Notes: generated from the letters alone by a model not told the origin. A DNA stretch of 64,000 bases from Linyphia triangularis (GCA_963978545.1 OZ021727.1:94554762-94618761), one strand, 5' to 3'; positions 49,334 to 61,470 are shown, counted from the stretch's first letter. Made by a program: numbers and translations.

Positions 49334-50216
49334 AGGGAAGGTGTTATGCATAAGAAAACCATAAAAAATTCAAAATAGTAATTTATTTTTTGTTATTTCA
49401 TATCCTTGTTCTTCTTCGAGTACATGCAGAGTAAATTTTAAATCATTGTGACGAGTATTTCATTTTTGTATAGCTTTTTGAAAATTGAAATTTAATTACA
49501 AACACTGTAGAAAATAATGACATACAAATATATAGAAGAAAACATTTATTTGCTTTTTTTTATAATAAATTTTCTTTTTCTTTAAAATAGCACAGGATAT
49601 TAATTATAAAAACTAGTGCATACAAGGGAAGGTGTTATGCATAAGAAAAACACCAAAAAATTCAAAATAGTAATTTAATTTTTTTTGCTATTTCATATCC
49701 TTGTTCTTCTTCGAGTACATGCAGATCAAATTTTAAATCATTGTGATGAGCATTTCTTTCATTTTTTATAGCTTTTTGAAAGTTGAAACTTAATTACAAA
49801 CATTGTAGAAAATGACTTACAAATATATAGAAGAAGAACACATTTATTTGCTTTTTTTATACTAAATTTTATTCTTTTTTAAAATAGCGCTGGATATTAA
49901 TTATAAAAACTAGTGTATACAAGGCGAAGGTGTTAAGCCATAAGAAAAACACAAAAAATTCAAAATAATAATTTAATTTTTTTTTTGTTGCTATTTCATA
50001 TCCTTGTTCTTCTTCGAGTACATACAGGGCAAATTTTAGATCATTGCAATGAGTATTTCTTTTTTTTATATATAGCTTTTTGAAAGTAAAATTTATTTAC
50101 AAACACTCTGTAGAAAATAATTACATACAAATATATAAAAGAACACATTTATTTGCTTTTTTTATAGTAAATTTTATTCTTCTTTAAAATAGCACAGGAT
50201 ATTAATTATAAAAACT
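49334..50216. repeat. Tandem array of three units of about 294 bp
   Basis: Units begin near 49334, 49626 and 49923 with (A)GGGAAGGTGTTATGCATA and each contains CATATCCTTGTTCTTCTTCG, TATAGCTTTTTGAAA and ATTAATTATAAAAACTAGTG. Identity is high. The array directly follows the 250-bp array, and the two unit types share short words (TGTACTT, TTTGAAA), suggesting a common origin. Confidence 0.93.
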
Positions 50217-52537
50217 TGTGCATAATGAAACAAGAACAATAATGAAACTTCAGACTGATATGTTTAGTAAATGCTTCTTTGATTGACAAATCAATTCAAC
50301 TGATGCACATTTATAGATATGCTTTAAAAACATCTAGAAAGTTATGTATGTTTTATTAAATTACTTACTTGTTAAAAATAAAAGTTTCAATACTGCAATT
50401 CATTTGAATTTCATAATTAATACCACAAGATAAATGTTCATATCCATTATTATTCAATCTTGTATTTGATTGAAGAATGATGCGATTAGGAATTTAAGCT
50501 TTAATGTAAAATCGGGATCAATCATGCGTTTTCTAATATTCTGAGCTAACAATCAATTAAGAAAACAATTACGACATTTTTCAATTAAGCAATTCCAATC
50601 TTTGTTTATCATGGACATTTGAAAAAATAACTGATAACAATTAATGTGAAGAGGGTAAAAATGTCAGATCGTAATTCTGGCTGAAGAAAACAAATTCAAT
50701 TTATTTTTGCTGATGATGATTTAAAGGGATCTATTTCGATTAAAACACTTTTTAAAATCATATTTTCTGATATTTCCAATTTCGCGAGCATGTTTAATAA
50801 TACGTCTCATATTAATAGAAAGATTAGCTTTTGTTATTAAGCAATAATGAAGCGATATCTAGCAATTTTCTTTTAATCAGTTAGATTTTATTTCCTATCA
50901 ATCTGCTTTTCGGATAAATATATAGGAGATTGTATTTTACAAAAAAACCTTACTTGTAAATATAATTTAAAATTATTATTGCATTATTAGATTTAAGGTT
51001 TGTTTGCCGTAATGAAGTATCAGACGACAAACTAAAAGAAAAGTTTAATAATTTTCAATAATATACTTAAAATAAGAAAATGAAATAATTATTGGTGAGT
51101 TTCATTTGTTGGTCAAATGATAAGGATCTTTGTTCTAATTAATGTAATTTTTTACAATATGCTTAAACTCTTTTTGCAGCCATTCATAAAAATAAAAAAA
51201 ATATAAAATATTTCTTTTACAGTACATGCTCTGCCAGTATTTTTTTTATTTTTTTTGATGAATTCTCTTCTAATGAATTCCGAGCTAGATAGGGCTTGAT
51301 GGTTTTCTCAATAGTATTTGCTTGAGTTTCTGTTTTATTGGGTTCATAATTCTCACAGTATGTTTCTTTGGATATCAGTAGATGCGGTGGCTATTTAAGC
51401 AGTGACTGATCGATTTGTTTAGACTTTTCTATTTTATGGAACGCAAATGCAGTGCAGCACTATCTTAAACGAACTCCTAGATGAAGTTTTTATTTTGTAA
51501 AATAGACTAGATGGAAAAGATCCTTTTATTACTCACAATGTCCTTTGCATCACCGACAGAATTACTTATTTGCTTAGACTACATCGCAACTAAAAATGTG
51601 TATAGTTTTGGCAATTATCATGAAAGCCAAATTCATCAATTTCCGAAGATAATAGCATTATTTTCTATCAACATTATTGAAAACCTGACTCTGAAGACCT
51701 GAGTCTAGAATGTGTAATGCCATTTATTTTTCTATTTTGGCTTTTGTCATTTTGGTGGGATGATCCAAGCTCCTAAACTCCTCTTGCAAAATAGAGATCG
51801 TCTTTGTCTTAGCTGCTATTGTCTCTGGCCTAACTAGGTGGATACCTTGCTCTGAGAATGACTCCCGTGTAGTCCCTGTAGTTTCCGTAGAGCCCCCCCC
51901 CCCTTTCAACCTTCTTTTTTTGGAGAAGAGTAGGAAGGGGTGGGGGATGTCATCGATGACCCTATTGAACTTATTATTTCACTCTCCGAAGTGGATATTG
52001 ATCATTGTTAACTAATTTATTTATTACTACACAACAGAAAATACACCATTTACAGTGTCTAAAATTCCATGGGGGGGAGGGGGGGGGGGGAATATACTAG
52101 AACAGTATTTAAAAACAAAACAAGTCCTTTAAAGAAATCATTAAGTTAGAATACAAAGCCGAAATACTGAGAAAGAAGCTAAGAGAAATACAATTGGTAT
52201 GGTTTTTTTTTTTTTTTTTTTTTTTTGGAACTGGAAAAGGGACATATTCAACAAGTCAGCACTATCAAACAACGTTTAGTATAAATTATAAAAAGTACAT
52301 AATGATATAATAATGGCAATATTTTTTCTATAATAAGGCAAATATAAGAGGTTTCTTTTGCATAAACTTCCATTTGGAACATGAAATTCAGTTGTTGAAA
52401 TTAAATCGGAATAATCAATTAAATTTTTCATCAATTTATAAAAGAAAATCATATATTTTTAATTCCTTCGACTATGCAAAAATAAACAATTAAAAGTTGA
52501 TCCCACTTTTACGTGATAAACCAAAAGATCAAAAACC
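50217..52537. other. Intergenic DNA, no gene recognised
   Basis: AT-rich with poly-C (near 51895), poly-G (near 52080) and poly-T (near 52203) runs. Small frames (such as 51511-51702) show no domains. TTAGACATAATA-like words occur but no clear island was found. Confidence 0.45.
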
Positions 52538-52925
52538 ATATTTTTAAAAAAAGTAAATCTAAGTAGTTTATTTTGAATAATTTCACATTTTTGACAGGTA
52601 TTTTTTTATTAGACATTTTAAAAACCATAAATCCATATTATAAAAAAAAAAGAAAAAGGTAAACTAAGTAAATTATTTTGAATAATTTCACATTTTTTAC
52701 ATGTATTTTTGTTTTTAGAAATATTAAAAACCTTGTAACCATATTATTTAAAAAAATAAAACAAAGATTTTTATTTTGAATATTTTCACATTTTTGACTT
52801 GTATTTTTGTTATTAGACATATTAAAAGCCATATAAGCATATTTTTTAAAAAAGTAAACCAAAGTTATTTATTTTGAATAATTTAACTTTTTTGAAAGGT
52901 ATTTTTGTTATTAGACATCCAAATG
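52538..52925. repeat. Tandem array of four units of about 100 bp
   Basis: TTTTGAATAATTTCACATTT-type words recur at 52571, 52676, 52774 and 52872 (spacing 105, 98, 98). Each is followed by a GTATTTTTGTTATTAGACAT-type stretch and an A-rich segment. The array ends beside a 32-base poly-A tract (52940-52971). Confidence 0.9.
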
Positions 52926-52935
52926 ATAAGAAAAT

Positions 52936-52971
<36 letters not shown>

Positions 52972-52973
<2 letters not shown>

Positions 52974-53644
52974 AATAGAACTAGACTATAAAAATGAATA
53001 ATGATCAAAGTGGTAAAGTAAAAAATGTTTTGCGAAAAATATAACTAAGAACGCAGAATAAGTTCGATTGATAATAATATTAGTATGTCCATCGAAATTT
53101 AATTTCAAATCTCACGTTATTGCTAAATTCTTTAGGACTGATATCGGTTTAAAATTTTATTATTGGTACAAGAATAAAAAGTGAAATTATTTGATTTGTT
53201 ACTGTAACTTTAAACTACACATTTATTAATATTAAGATGTATCTTCTAAGTCTTACTTCAGCTATAGATCTTGCACAATAAAAAGTTTTGTTTTCGACAT
53301 CTTAATATCTTAGCGCGATGCTATTGGATAAGGATTTTACTCATATCAACTAGCCTATTAATATCGCGTTATAAATACTCCTATTTATGTATCGATAAAG
53401 ATTATGTAAATCAAATGTTTTTACAACCCTAGAAGCACATACATAGGAAGCAATAATTGGGTCAATGATCAGTTCCATTAATAATTTTCCTGAAATTTTA
53501 TTTCGGAAGAATTCTGTATTTTAGGTCGTTGAAGATAATTTTGTGCAGAAGGAATTGAAGCATAATTTTCCTGCATCCTGAATCGAAGCATAAATTCATA
53601 ATTTCCATTTAATTTTCCTGCCATCAACTCTTCGTCAAAATACA
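52972..53644. other. Intergenic DNA, no gene recognised
   Basis: Mostly AT-rich. The last 190 bp before the MITE at 53645 contain internal short direct repeats (AATTTTCCTG three times, GAAGCATAA twice). Confidence 0.4.
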
Positions 53645-53977
53645 CTATACATTGGGACAAGCTTAATTGAGTTCATTGAATACGCTACAACGATGTGTGA
53701 ACCTGACTTGCTACGCCCTGATTGGCTGATTGGAATGATGTGTGGTGGATTAGTTAAGATCATGGTTAGAAAAGTAAAATATTAATTAAAATATAACCTT
53801 AAAAGTGCTTATTTTCTTTTTGTTACCAACCTATATTTAAGTTTGATACAAAACTATGTGGGCAGGTTATAAATATTATTATAAAAGTTTGGATTTATAC
53901 GGAACTATATCTTCAAGCAGAAGGATCCATCCTACAGCGTATACTCAAGGTTCAAGTAATGTTGTATAGAGGTATAG
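53645..53977 (+). mobile_element. 333-bp MITE family, copy C
   Basis: This copy starts CTATACATTGGGACAAGCTT and ends with a GGTATAG terminus. The imperfect inverted repeats reach inwards to ATACGCT/AGCGTAT. It aligns along its whole length with the inverted copy at 10072-10404, both 333 bp, and with the split copy at 6186-7074. The core has CCCTGATTGGCTGATTGGAA and AAAAGTAAAATATTAATTAA. No ORF is present. It provides the intact empty site for the hAT insertion in copy A. Confidence 0.92.
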
Positions 53978-54767
53978 CTGTTTACATCAATATTTTAAGT
54001 GGAGCCAAATAAAAAAAGTTTTATTAATATGTGTGTTTGTAAGATTAGGAAGCTTGATACACATTATCTTATTTTCTATTTTTGTTCGACTTCTTAATCC
54101 TTTTTAATTTCAACAATTGAAACAACTGCTACCATTATTCACAACAAATATTTCTTTGATCTTATCTAATATTTATGTTATCCCAAACTTTTTTTTTCCC
54201 TCCTCAGAACCCTTGGAGGCCATCAATCGGAAACCAATAACGGATCGATGATCAATTCCATTAATGGTTAACCTGAAATTTCAATCCCGAAGAAGTATGG
54301 AGGAGAAAGCAGGGGATTGGGGATTTTAGGCCATGGGCATTAATTTTTCCCGAAGGAAAGGGAAGTATAAGGGAAAGGTGGAGTTAGTGCAGGGAAGTAG
54401 GAAAGATTTGACATCTATCTTAGCTTTAGGGTGAGGGGAAACATCCAAATCCTAGGGATTTCGGAGCGCGGCATAGATCTTCGGTGAAGATTTTTGGATC
54501 CTCAAAGAGAAAAGGGGCTGGTATGAAATTGCAAGGTTTCGATAGCTGTAGCCCACGTAGCACAACAGTATTGGCCAATTGCAGGGGATCTAGAAGATTG
54601 GAAAATAATTGGCCAAAACTCGTGCATCAATACACGATTAAAAAAAAACAATAAAAAACGATATTTTTACAAAATTATACATGATTTTTTACCCTTTGTC
54701 CTTTCTTATAAGTAAAATGTTACAATTTTGAAACTGTGCATCAACATTTCAAAACTTCCAGTAAACT
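53978..54767. other. Intergenic DNA with a GC-richer block (54.18-54.6 kb)
   Basis: The block contains GATGATCAATTCCATTAATGG, which resembles a stretch at 53467-53490 before the MITE. From about 54545 there is a TATTGGCCAATT motif with further CCAAT/ATTGG words continuing to 54870. These may mark the edges of an unclassified repeat that includes the next ORF. Confidence 0.35.
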
Positions 54768-55247
54768 TTATCCAGCATTGGGTGAGGTTACCCAATATCG
54801 ATATCCAATGACCGATTTACAACGGCCCACATCGACATTGGCCAATGTCGAGTGATATTGGGAAGCGTTTTTGTGTTCCTTAGGGTATGAGATAGAGAGG
54901 ATTTTCTTTAAACTGATAGCCCAGTGGTATGGCACCTGACAGGAAATAAAGGTATCTGCTCTTCGTATCACATGCAGTGTTTTACAGACACACCATTTCA
55001 AAGTCTTTTCATTTGATCTGTTATGTGTTGCAATTCCATGATATTTCAGTACTTGTACGTCGGCTGTTTTATAAAATTCATCCCGTTTGAAACGCAAATG
55101 AGGTGATGCTTCTCGTATGTATACGGTTAGACTTCTCGTATCAATTAAAAAAGAACCGATTTTCTTTCTTTCAGTGAGATTATGCCATTTAAAGGACCCA
55201 GTTTCAACACAATTCATTAAGACAAAACGTTTAAATATAATAATCAA
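54768..55247 (-). CDS. Unassigned ORF, 149 codons from the first ATG
   Basis: This is the longest open frame in the window. The open stretch runs from 55247 to a TAA at 54768-54770. The first true ATG lies about ten codons in, near 55217 (MNCVETGSFKWHNL...). The product would be basic and Cys/His-containing, without a signal peptide or clear membrane segment. No domain was recognised. Its C-terminal 30 codons overlap a CCAATATCGATATCCAATG-type repeat-like stretch, so it may belong to a decayed mobile element. Composition is not strongly coding-like. Confidence 0.25.
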   Translation of the reverse strand: MIIIFKRFVLMNCVETGSFKWHNLTERKKIGSFLIDTRSLTVYIREASPHLRFKRDEFYKTADVQVLKYHGIATHNRSNEKTLKWCVCKTLHVIRRADTFISCQVPYHWAISLKKILSISYPKEHKNASQYHSTLANVDVGRCKSVIGYRYWVTSPNAG

Positions 55248-57176
55248 ACCACTCTATATTAACCTTTTAAATTTTTTTTTTTTTTTTGTAATTATTCTTG
55301 CCTTGCCTTGTGACTCGTCACACCTGGTAGGCGCATGAGGCCGCATGTAATAATTGTTACTAATACTAATGATTTTCATAAAAGTTGAAGTAATATTTTA
55401 GTGGATACATAATTAAACTGCAGTTGCTAAGAGGAAGATTTAAATCACATATTAATAAATTTCAGTACACATACTATTAAAGGGTAAAGTGGATGAAGTG
55501 GGCATGAAACAAAAAGTAACTTATAAAATATTGATTGTTGAAATTTTAGATTTTTTTTTTATAATCGTCATTTATCAGTCAAAGTATCTGTTTTAAAGTA
55601 TTGAAAGCCAAGGTAGTGTCAAAATTTAGATTTAAACATACCTCCTACTGTTATTGGGAAAACTCAAATAAAGAAAAATTAGACACCCCTTTCATAAAAT
55701 GGAAATTATTTAATGGAAAAAAGGAAAAAATACCAGTCTACAATATCATTAAACTTTAACAGAATATTGTGAGAAAAGTTTTGAATAAAAAAAAAACTGC
55801 CTTCATTATTTTTCGAAATATTTGTCTTGTAATTCCAATCATAGAAAAGTCTCGTTATTAAAATTCGAACAATTTTTAATTTTATTTATATTTTTTTAAA
55901 CAAGTTTTTTTTTTGGGGGGGTGGGGGATTTTTAAATCAAATCTCCCTCTCAGTGAGAAGTATTTTAAACTTTATGATTTTTTTGATCACTATATACTTT
56001 ATATAGTTTTAAAAAGATTTCATATTACTTGCATTAGAGACTTAAGATTACTTTTTAAACTTTACCCAACGTATCATGAAGTAATGCAATATATTCGCAT
56101 TTCCTATTCGCATCTTCATTCGAAAAGTCTATTGTTGCTCCTCACATATGAATAAAGTGTCGCAAAAAATGTAGATATTTCTTTCCTCACAAAAGAGTTT
56201 TTGAACGTACAAAATCAAGATCACCATAAAAAAAAAATACAATAGTGAAATAAAAACGATTTTCGGGTTTAACAAAACCAGTTCGAGAGAGCAGTTGACT
56301 CGGCTGAGTATCAATTGACAACCCCCCAAAACGCTCCAAAGCACAGAAAGATGACTGCATTTCCTGACTATAGCTCTCGGACAGACCTCTCATACCTCTC
56401 TGCCACAACCAAGCCCACAAAAGAAAAAAGAAAGAAAAAAAAAAACACGACGATTTCCATTCCTGTAGCCCCTGGGCCAAAGCTCTCTCTCTCCCCCCCC
56501 CCCCCTCACATTTTCAAATTCCAGCACGCTCCCTCCATCCAGCCGAGGCTTCTTTATCCGGCGCACTGGACCAGATCCGGGAAAAGTTCCCGAAGAGAAG
56601 CGGGAAAAAAGCGGGAGAAGCACCAAGAAAAAAATACGTGATGGAATTCCTAAAACGAGAAGATACCTCAACCCTCGAGAGATGGAAAGGGGGGAGAGAG
56701 GAAATAGATTAAGACTCCCTCCCCCCCATATCATTTTGAGAAGGTAAGAGCACCATAGTCCTCACACATATATATTTATACGAGGAGTGAGTCCACATCA
56801 TGTATTCCATGCCCGCTTTGGGTGATTCCCCCCTCCCCCGTAGTACTGCAAGTGCCTTCTGTGGTGGGAGGGGACAAGGCAATTTGCCGTACTCAGTATT
56901 TATTGGAGTCGTTAGCTTTTCTGCTCATGCTGAATATTAATTTGTGGCTTTTGGATTTTTTTTTTCCTGTTTTGATGAAGGTGGGAACTGTGGAGGGTTT
57001 GCTGAGTATCTGAAAAGGGGTTGGTTTTGTACGTCAAATGGTCGCTTTGGAAGCGATACTGGCTGAGTACAGGCTCTTTCAGAAAGGACTTCCTTACTTT
57101 GAAATGTCATAACTGTGGAACAGTGAGAAATAGAAGGAAGAGACAAGTGGTATATTGGATGGACATGTATGGAATT
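55248..57176. other. Intergenic DNA with a CT/GA-rich block, no gene recognised
   Basis: AT-rich to 56.2 kb, then a block of C/T- and G/A-rich low-complexity sequence (56.28-56.75 kb) in which several overlapping frames are open on both strands. Those frames are composition artefacts. A TCACACCT T-box-like half site lies near 55318. Confidence 0.45.
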
Positions 57177-57180
57177 TTAA

Positions 57181-57378
57181 CCCTTTGCAACGGAGGAACC
57201 AGAAACTCGAGTCGTTTCACGGGATTTTTGAATCGGTTCGTGGTTAAGGATCAGCTTCAAAGAAACTAAACACAGTCATTGGCCTTGGATTAAATTTCTG
57301 CTTCAAACCTAGCGATCCTCTCGAGTTGCAACATTCAATCATGTGGCGTCTGAGAGGCGCTGCTAGTGCGTAAAGGGT
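57181..57378. mobile_element. piggyBac-like MITE, about 198 bp
   Basis: TTAA lies at 57177-57180 and at 57379-57382. The left end reads CCCTTTGCAACGG. The complement of the right end reads ACCCTTTACGCAC, with one extra base before the CCC. The TTAA target and CCCTTTG start fit piggyBac-like termini. Inner similarity is weak, so the call depends on the ends alone. Confidence 0.55.
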
Positions 57379-57486
57379 TTAATACGCCGGTTTGCAAAAT
57401 TAGTTACGATATTGGAAAGTAGCAACATATTGTTGTAAAATCTGAATACAGTGAGGTGAGTTAATCATATCACACATGAAAAATTA

Positions 57487-57729
57487 TCATAGAATTACTT
57501 GAGTGGATAGTGCTGCCCAAACAGTCACTTTTGCAGAAGGCAGTTGTTTTGTAAGACATACACAGGATTTCAGTAGCCCATTATCACCCGTTTTGCATAT
57601 CGATAAATGAAAATGGGCCTCATTGGTAAACCATAAACAGTCGTCATCAAATTTAGCCCATCGACTAATTTTGTCAACTGGTGAATTTAAAATTCTACTC
57701 CAGTCTATACCATCGATAAAGATACACAA
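57487..57729 (-). pseudogene. Decayed mariner-type transposase fragment
   Basis: The minus-strand frame contains DDDCLWFTNEAHFHLS and, later, LPSAKVTVWAALS. This order and wording match the central catalytic part of arthropod mariner/Tc1-type transposases (F-[ST]-D-E-A-H-F-H-L followed by KVTVWCALS). The catalytic Asp of the DEAHFHL motif is Asn here, and about 20 residues between the two blocks do not fit, which suggests frameshifts. The flanking frames are broken. It is a fossil without activity. Only the middle of a transposase is left, next to a piggyBac-like MITE. Confidence 0.82.
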
Positions 57730-58415
57730 CTGGATAGATTGCGTAACGCTGAGAAGATGAAGCCATTGTCAAATCTTTGGGTGGACAAAAAAATACGGAT
57801 TGCCGAGGATTGAAAATAAAATCCTGGGTTGTACACATCAGAACTGTTGTGCATTAACAAGAGTTTTCGGTTACGGAACAAGAAATTATTACGTCATGCT
57901 CTTAAAGCATATCGAAAATCTATTTGACTGTAACTGTAGTGTTTTTGTACTTTTAGTTCGCATTTCGAGTTTTGGTTTTAGTTTCAATTTGAAGAATGTG
58001 GAGATGCGTTGTTAACTCCCTTTGATGAAGTCGTGTGTTTGTGTGTTTCGTGATGTCTTGATAAAGTTTGTCTAAAATTCTAATGGCTCTGAGTCAGTTA
58101 CTGCGTTTTATAAGAACTTGAATTTTAACAAGAACTATCAATAGTAGACCTTAATTAGTAATAATGTGCAAAAAAAATATCTACTCTTGGACTTTACAAG
58201 GACTTTACCCAACTATAAAAGTGAACTGTGATTGGTTAATCATCCACCCATCATTTTCAACCATCGGCGCGTTTTCCCCCTTGCATTGCCATCGGAGCAG
58301 TCTATCCAGTTGTTTATCTATATCGATGGTCTATACAACATACAATGCGTGTCTTCTTTCTGTCTCTCACTGATTCGTAATTATGTTATTTGAAAATTGA
58401 TGATGACGGACTGAT
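57730..58415. other. Intergenic DNA, no gene recognised
   Basis: Probably includes further decayed transposase sequence on the minus strand just above 57730. Otherwise nothing was recognised. Confidence 0.35.
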
Positions 58416-58490
58416 GGGTGATCGGTAAGGCACGGCTGGGGATGAGGTTATCTGAAGTTCGTACCCCAGACAACCTACAGATGACAAAAC
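58416..58490 (+). mobile_element. Possible old tRNA-derived SINE head
   Basis: GATCGGTAAGGCAC resembles a tRNA A box, and GAAGTTCGTACCCC about 35 bases later resembles a degenerate B box followed by CCAGAC. Spacing fits a tRNA-like head. There are no visible target duplications and stems are poor. Confidence 0.3.
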
Positions 58491-58839
58491 AGACGATAAT
58501 GTATTTAGGCTATTATTTCTTGTCGTTTCTCGTCTTTCCACCATACAAATCTTAAGACATCTTTGGTCTTCAGGCCTCAGACTTATTTGAAAGAAAGCCT
58601 TCTTTATTTCAGAAATAACTCCTATTGCATGTTTTTTAAAACCAACAGTAACTTCAGGTATTGTAAAAACTAGGATTTTTTTTACTCTTCAAGATGCCAA
58701 ATTTAGCTACCTTTTTTAAAATAGCTATGAAAATTTAACACTTTTTGGAAGCATTTTTATTTGTAATTTTTTTTTTTTCTTTTATTGAAGAAACTCAAAT
58801 TATCCATATGGGGATTTGCAACTGTCCTATTTGGATGAT

Positions 58840-59352
58840 GAAAAAGAAAGTGGGGCCGATTTTGGCACACTTCCCATTTCGAGTGGAAATGTGTTTAATA
58901 GTCATACTTGGAAGCCAAAAAAAAAAATAAAGTGTGGCTTCCAAAAAATTTTCTTGAATTTTTCAATTTTTCGAAATTTCCCAAGATTAGCCCCTTGGGA
59001 AAATTTTGGAAAAAAAAAAAAAAAAACGATTTTCCAGAAATTGGTTCCAAATTGTTTATGCAAAACTTGAGCATGCCTTCGTGTAAAAACACGTAGCTTT
59101 TACATATTCTCGGTTCCCAGTGCTCCAGAGTTTTATAGACTGTAGTTATTGCATGATGAGAAGAAATCTTTAACACCTGATCTATTCAACTTCGGGAGCA
59201 ACTTTTCTATGTTTTTTCGCATGACCATAACTATTATGTTGTCAACTTTCGAGTGGAAATGTGTTTAATAGTAATATTTCGATGCCAGAAAAAGAAAGTG
59301 GGACCGATTTCGCCTCACTTCCCATTTCGAGTGGAAATGTGTTGAATAGACT
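58840..59352. repeat. Dispersed direct repeats around TTTCGAGTGGAAATGTGTT
   Basis: TTTCGAGTGGAAATGTGTT occurs at about 58878, 59247 and 59325. Two of the copies are preceded by GAAAAAGAAAGTGGG and a CCGATTT-CACTTCCCA stretch, so a unit of about 70 bp is duplicated at 58840 and 59287. A hairpin TTCCCAAG...CTTGGGAA lies between them near 58978. It is probably a partly rearranged tandem duplication or remains of a repeat. Confidence 0.8.
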
Positions 59353-59439
59353 GATGTTGTGGAACGGTCCACGAATTAAACGTCAAAAGGTAACTGAAGC
59401 TTATGAAGAGGACGGATTGTTCGTAGGATTCATATAATA

Positions 59440-59560
59440 ACGCTTGAAAGGAAACGCTAGATTGGTTTTGTTGATCCGGATTCTAAGGGATCAGGATCAG
59501 CTCACAACCAGGTTGGCGAATGCATTCGACCTGGTTTGGCGTTTCCATCGCCTAAATTCT
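59440..59560. repeat. Palindromic segment centred on CGAATGCATTCG
   Basis: CCAGGTTGGCGAATGCATTC, immediately followed by GACCTGG, forms a near-perfect palindrome (59511-59537). GGAAACGC (about 59450) pairs with GCGTTTCC (about 59541). It could be an old foldback MITE. Confidence 0.5.
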
Positions 59561-60889
59561 CTTAATCTATCTAAAAAAATGGTGATATCTAAAAAATTAC
59601 CTAATTTTACGGTAAACTTTTTTTCAAATTTCCTTAACTTTTCCAGGTTTTCCAGATCTGTAGATACCCTGATCAAATAAAATATGTATTTTAATGACTT
59701 AATATACAAATTAAAAAAAAAAATAGTTTTGGAGGTAATGAAAAGTTTAAATTATTCCTTAACGATTACCACCACAATTCTCCTGGTAAATGGTGCCACA
59801 ATACGGATGAACGGGGAAACATACTTAAATTGAACTAAATGTGAAGTAAAAAAACTTGTAATTTAATAAATTTTGCTGTTAAAATGATTGCAACATCGAT
59901 AAATCACCCGGTGCAAAACCGAAATGTTTTTTTTTATTTTATTTTTTTTTATTTATTAATTTGAGCTCTATTCCTTCTGTTTTCTGACTTTTAACCACTA
60001 ATTATATTGTCCTTGTAAGTAATTATAAATTAGACTTGTTGCATCAATGCTCCTCAGTTAATTTTACTCTCAAATAAAATTTTCGTGGTTCGTTTGCAAA
60101 ATATTCGCCTCGTACGTGAAATTATTCAGTTTTGATTGCTTTTCTGCAATCCGATTTTTAATGATGACTAGAATCAATGGTGATTGTTGAAATACTTTCA
60201 GAAAAGGTTATGTTGTTGGCCCTTTAATTATTTCACTCTTGAACAATCGATATATGTGGAGTAAATTTTTTTAACTGTATCCGTACCGCGTATTTGCGGA
60301 AATAAACATTTAAAAAAAAATTCGAAGGCGGAAGAAACAGTTATAAACTAGCGAATAAAGAACAAGACATTGACATTACAACTTTTTCTAAAATCACATT
60401 TAAAATTGGGACGATGAAATCTTCTTTCGTGTTTTTTTTCCCTCAAAAACCTCCTTTTTCTTTAAAAGTGAATGAACTCACAAAAAGTTAATTTACCATG
60501 TTTAGTGTATAAGTTTTACAAGACCCCAATTTCTGAGAAATACTTTTTTTATAGTAAACATTAGAAAATATACAGGCAGTAGTGTCTTTCGGATTCTCAA
60601 AATAGGTACAAATAATACAGCTCACTTTTCAAAAATAATTCAAAAGTGAAAGAGTTACATTTTGAAATGTTTCGGCACTTACAACAATGAACCAAAGCAC
60701 TTCAAGAAGAAAATCTTACAGGAAACTATCCGAAAAGAATCTGCTTCTTTTAACAAAGACCTTCTTTATTAAACACCCCTCGTTTTGAATAAAACACACA
60801 AAAGAAAACCAATTGATTCAACCCTAGCCCATCAAAAAAAAAAAAGAAGAAATTCATTAGTTTTCTTCTACTGACACATTCCAGTATAA
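59561..60889. other. AT-rich intergenic DNA, no gene seen
   Basis: Homopolymer-rich; no repeat or coding signal recognised. Confidence 0.45.
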
Positions 60890-61470
60890 GAGGAAAAGAA
60901 ACAGAGCGTCTTTTTTGATGCCAAGACATTGAGCCGATGCGGGAGTGATGATGCCTGGAAATTGTATCCTTTTGTTCCCCTTTTTTGATGGCGGGAACAT
61001 ATGCTACTATTTACACGCTGTCAGGTGTAATAGAATCCCGATGGATGCAGGGCTTGAATAATGAGAGAGATACGGGAAAGGGTTTCTAGGGGAAAGTCTA
61101 GGTCGGAATCCTGCCAAAAAACGACACCAATGCCTTATTTATTATGGAAGCAGTTTTTTTTAAAGTTGTTTCTCTGTTATGAGTTAATAAACGCATCGTA
61201 AATTCAAATAAATGTCATTGGACTTCTATTGTTATTGGTCCTAGCTTTTCATTAGTATTGCTCACTGTAATGTGGTCAACCGGTACGATTCTTTCAATCA
61301 CAACCACGTGATAACTAGTACCCCGAGACTCTTAAACGTGAGCTGACAATTAAGAGCAGATATAACTTCCATTATCAGCTTTCTATTATATTTGTCAATT
61401 GGCTGCAATGATAATGCTTGTTATTACGTGGCTATTTAAGGCTACGCCGCAGTACTTTGAATCGGTAACA
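60890..61470. other. Unique mixed-composition island
   Basis: Two non-repetitive blocks (60890-61120 and 61250-61470) stand out from the AT-rich flanks. The second contains an E-box-type CCACGTGATAAC (near 61304), TGACAATTAAG (near 61345) and CAATGATAATG. No frames of note were found. They are candidate conserved non-coding elements. Confidence 0.3.

Noticed and set aside
56315..56734. Overlapping 97-114-codon frames on both strands
   Set aside because: The region is CT/GA-rich low-complexity DNA, which is open in several frames by composition.
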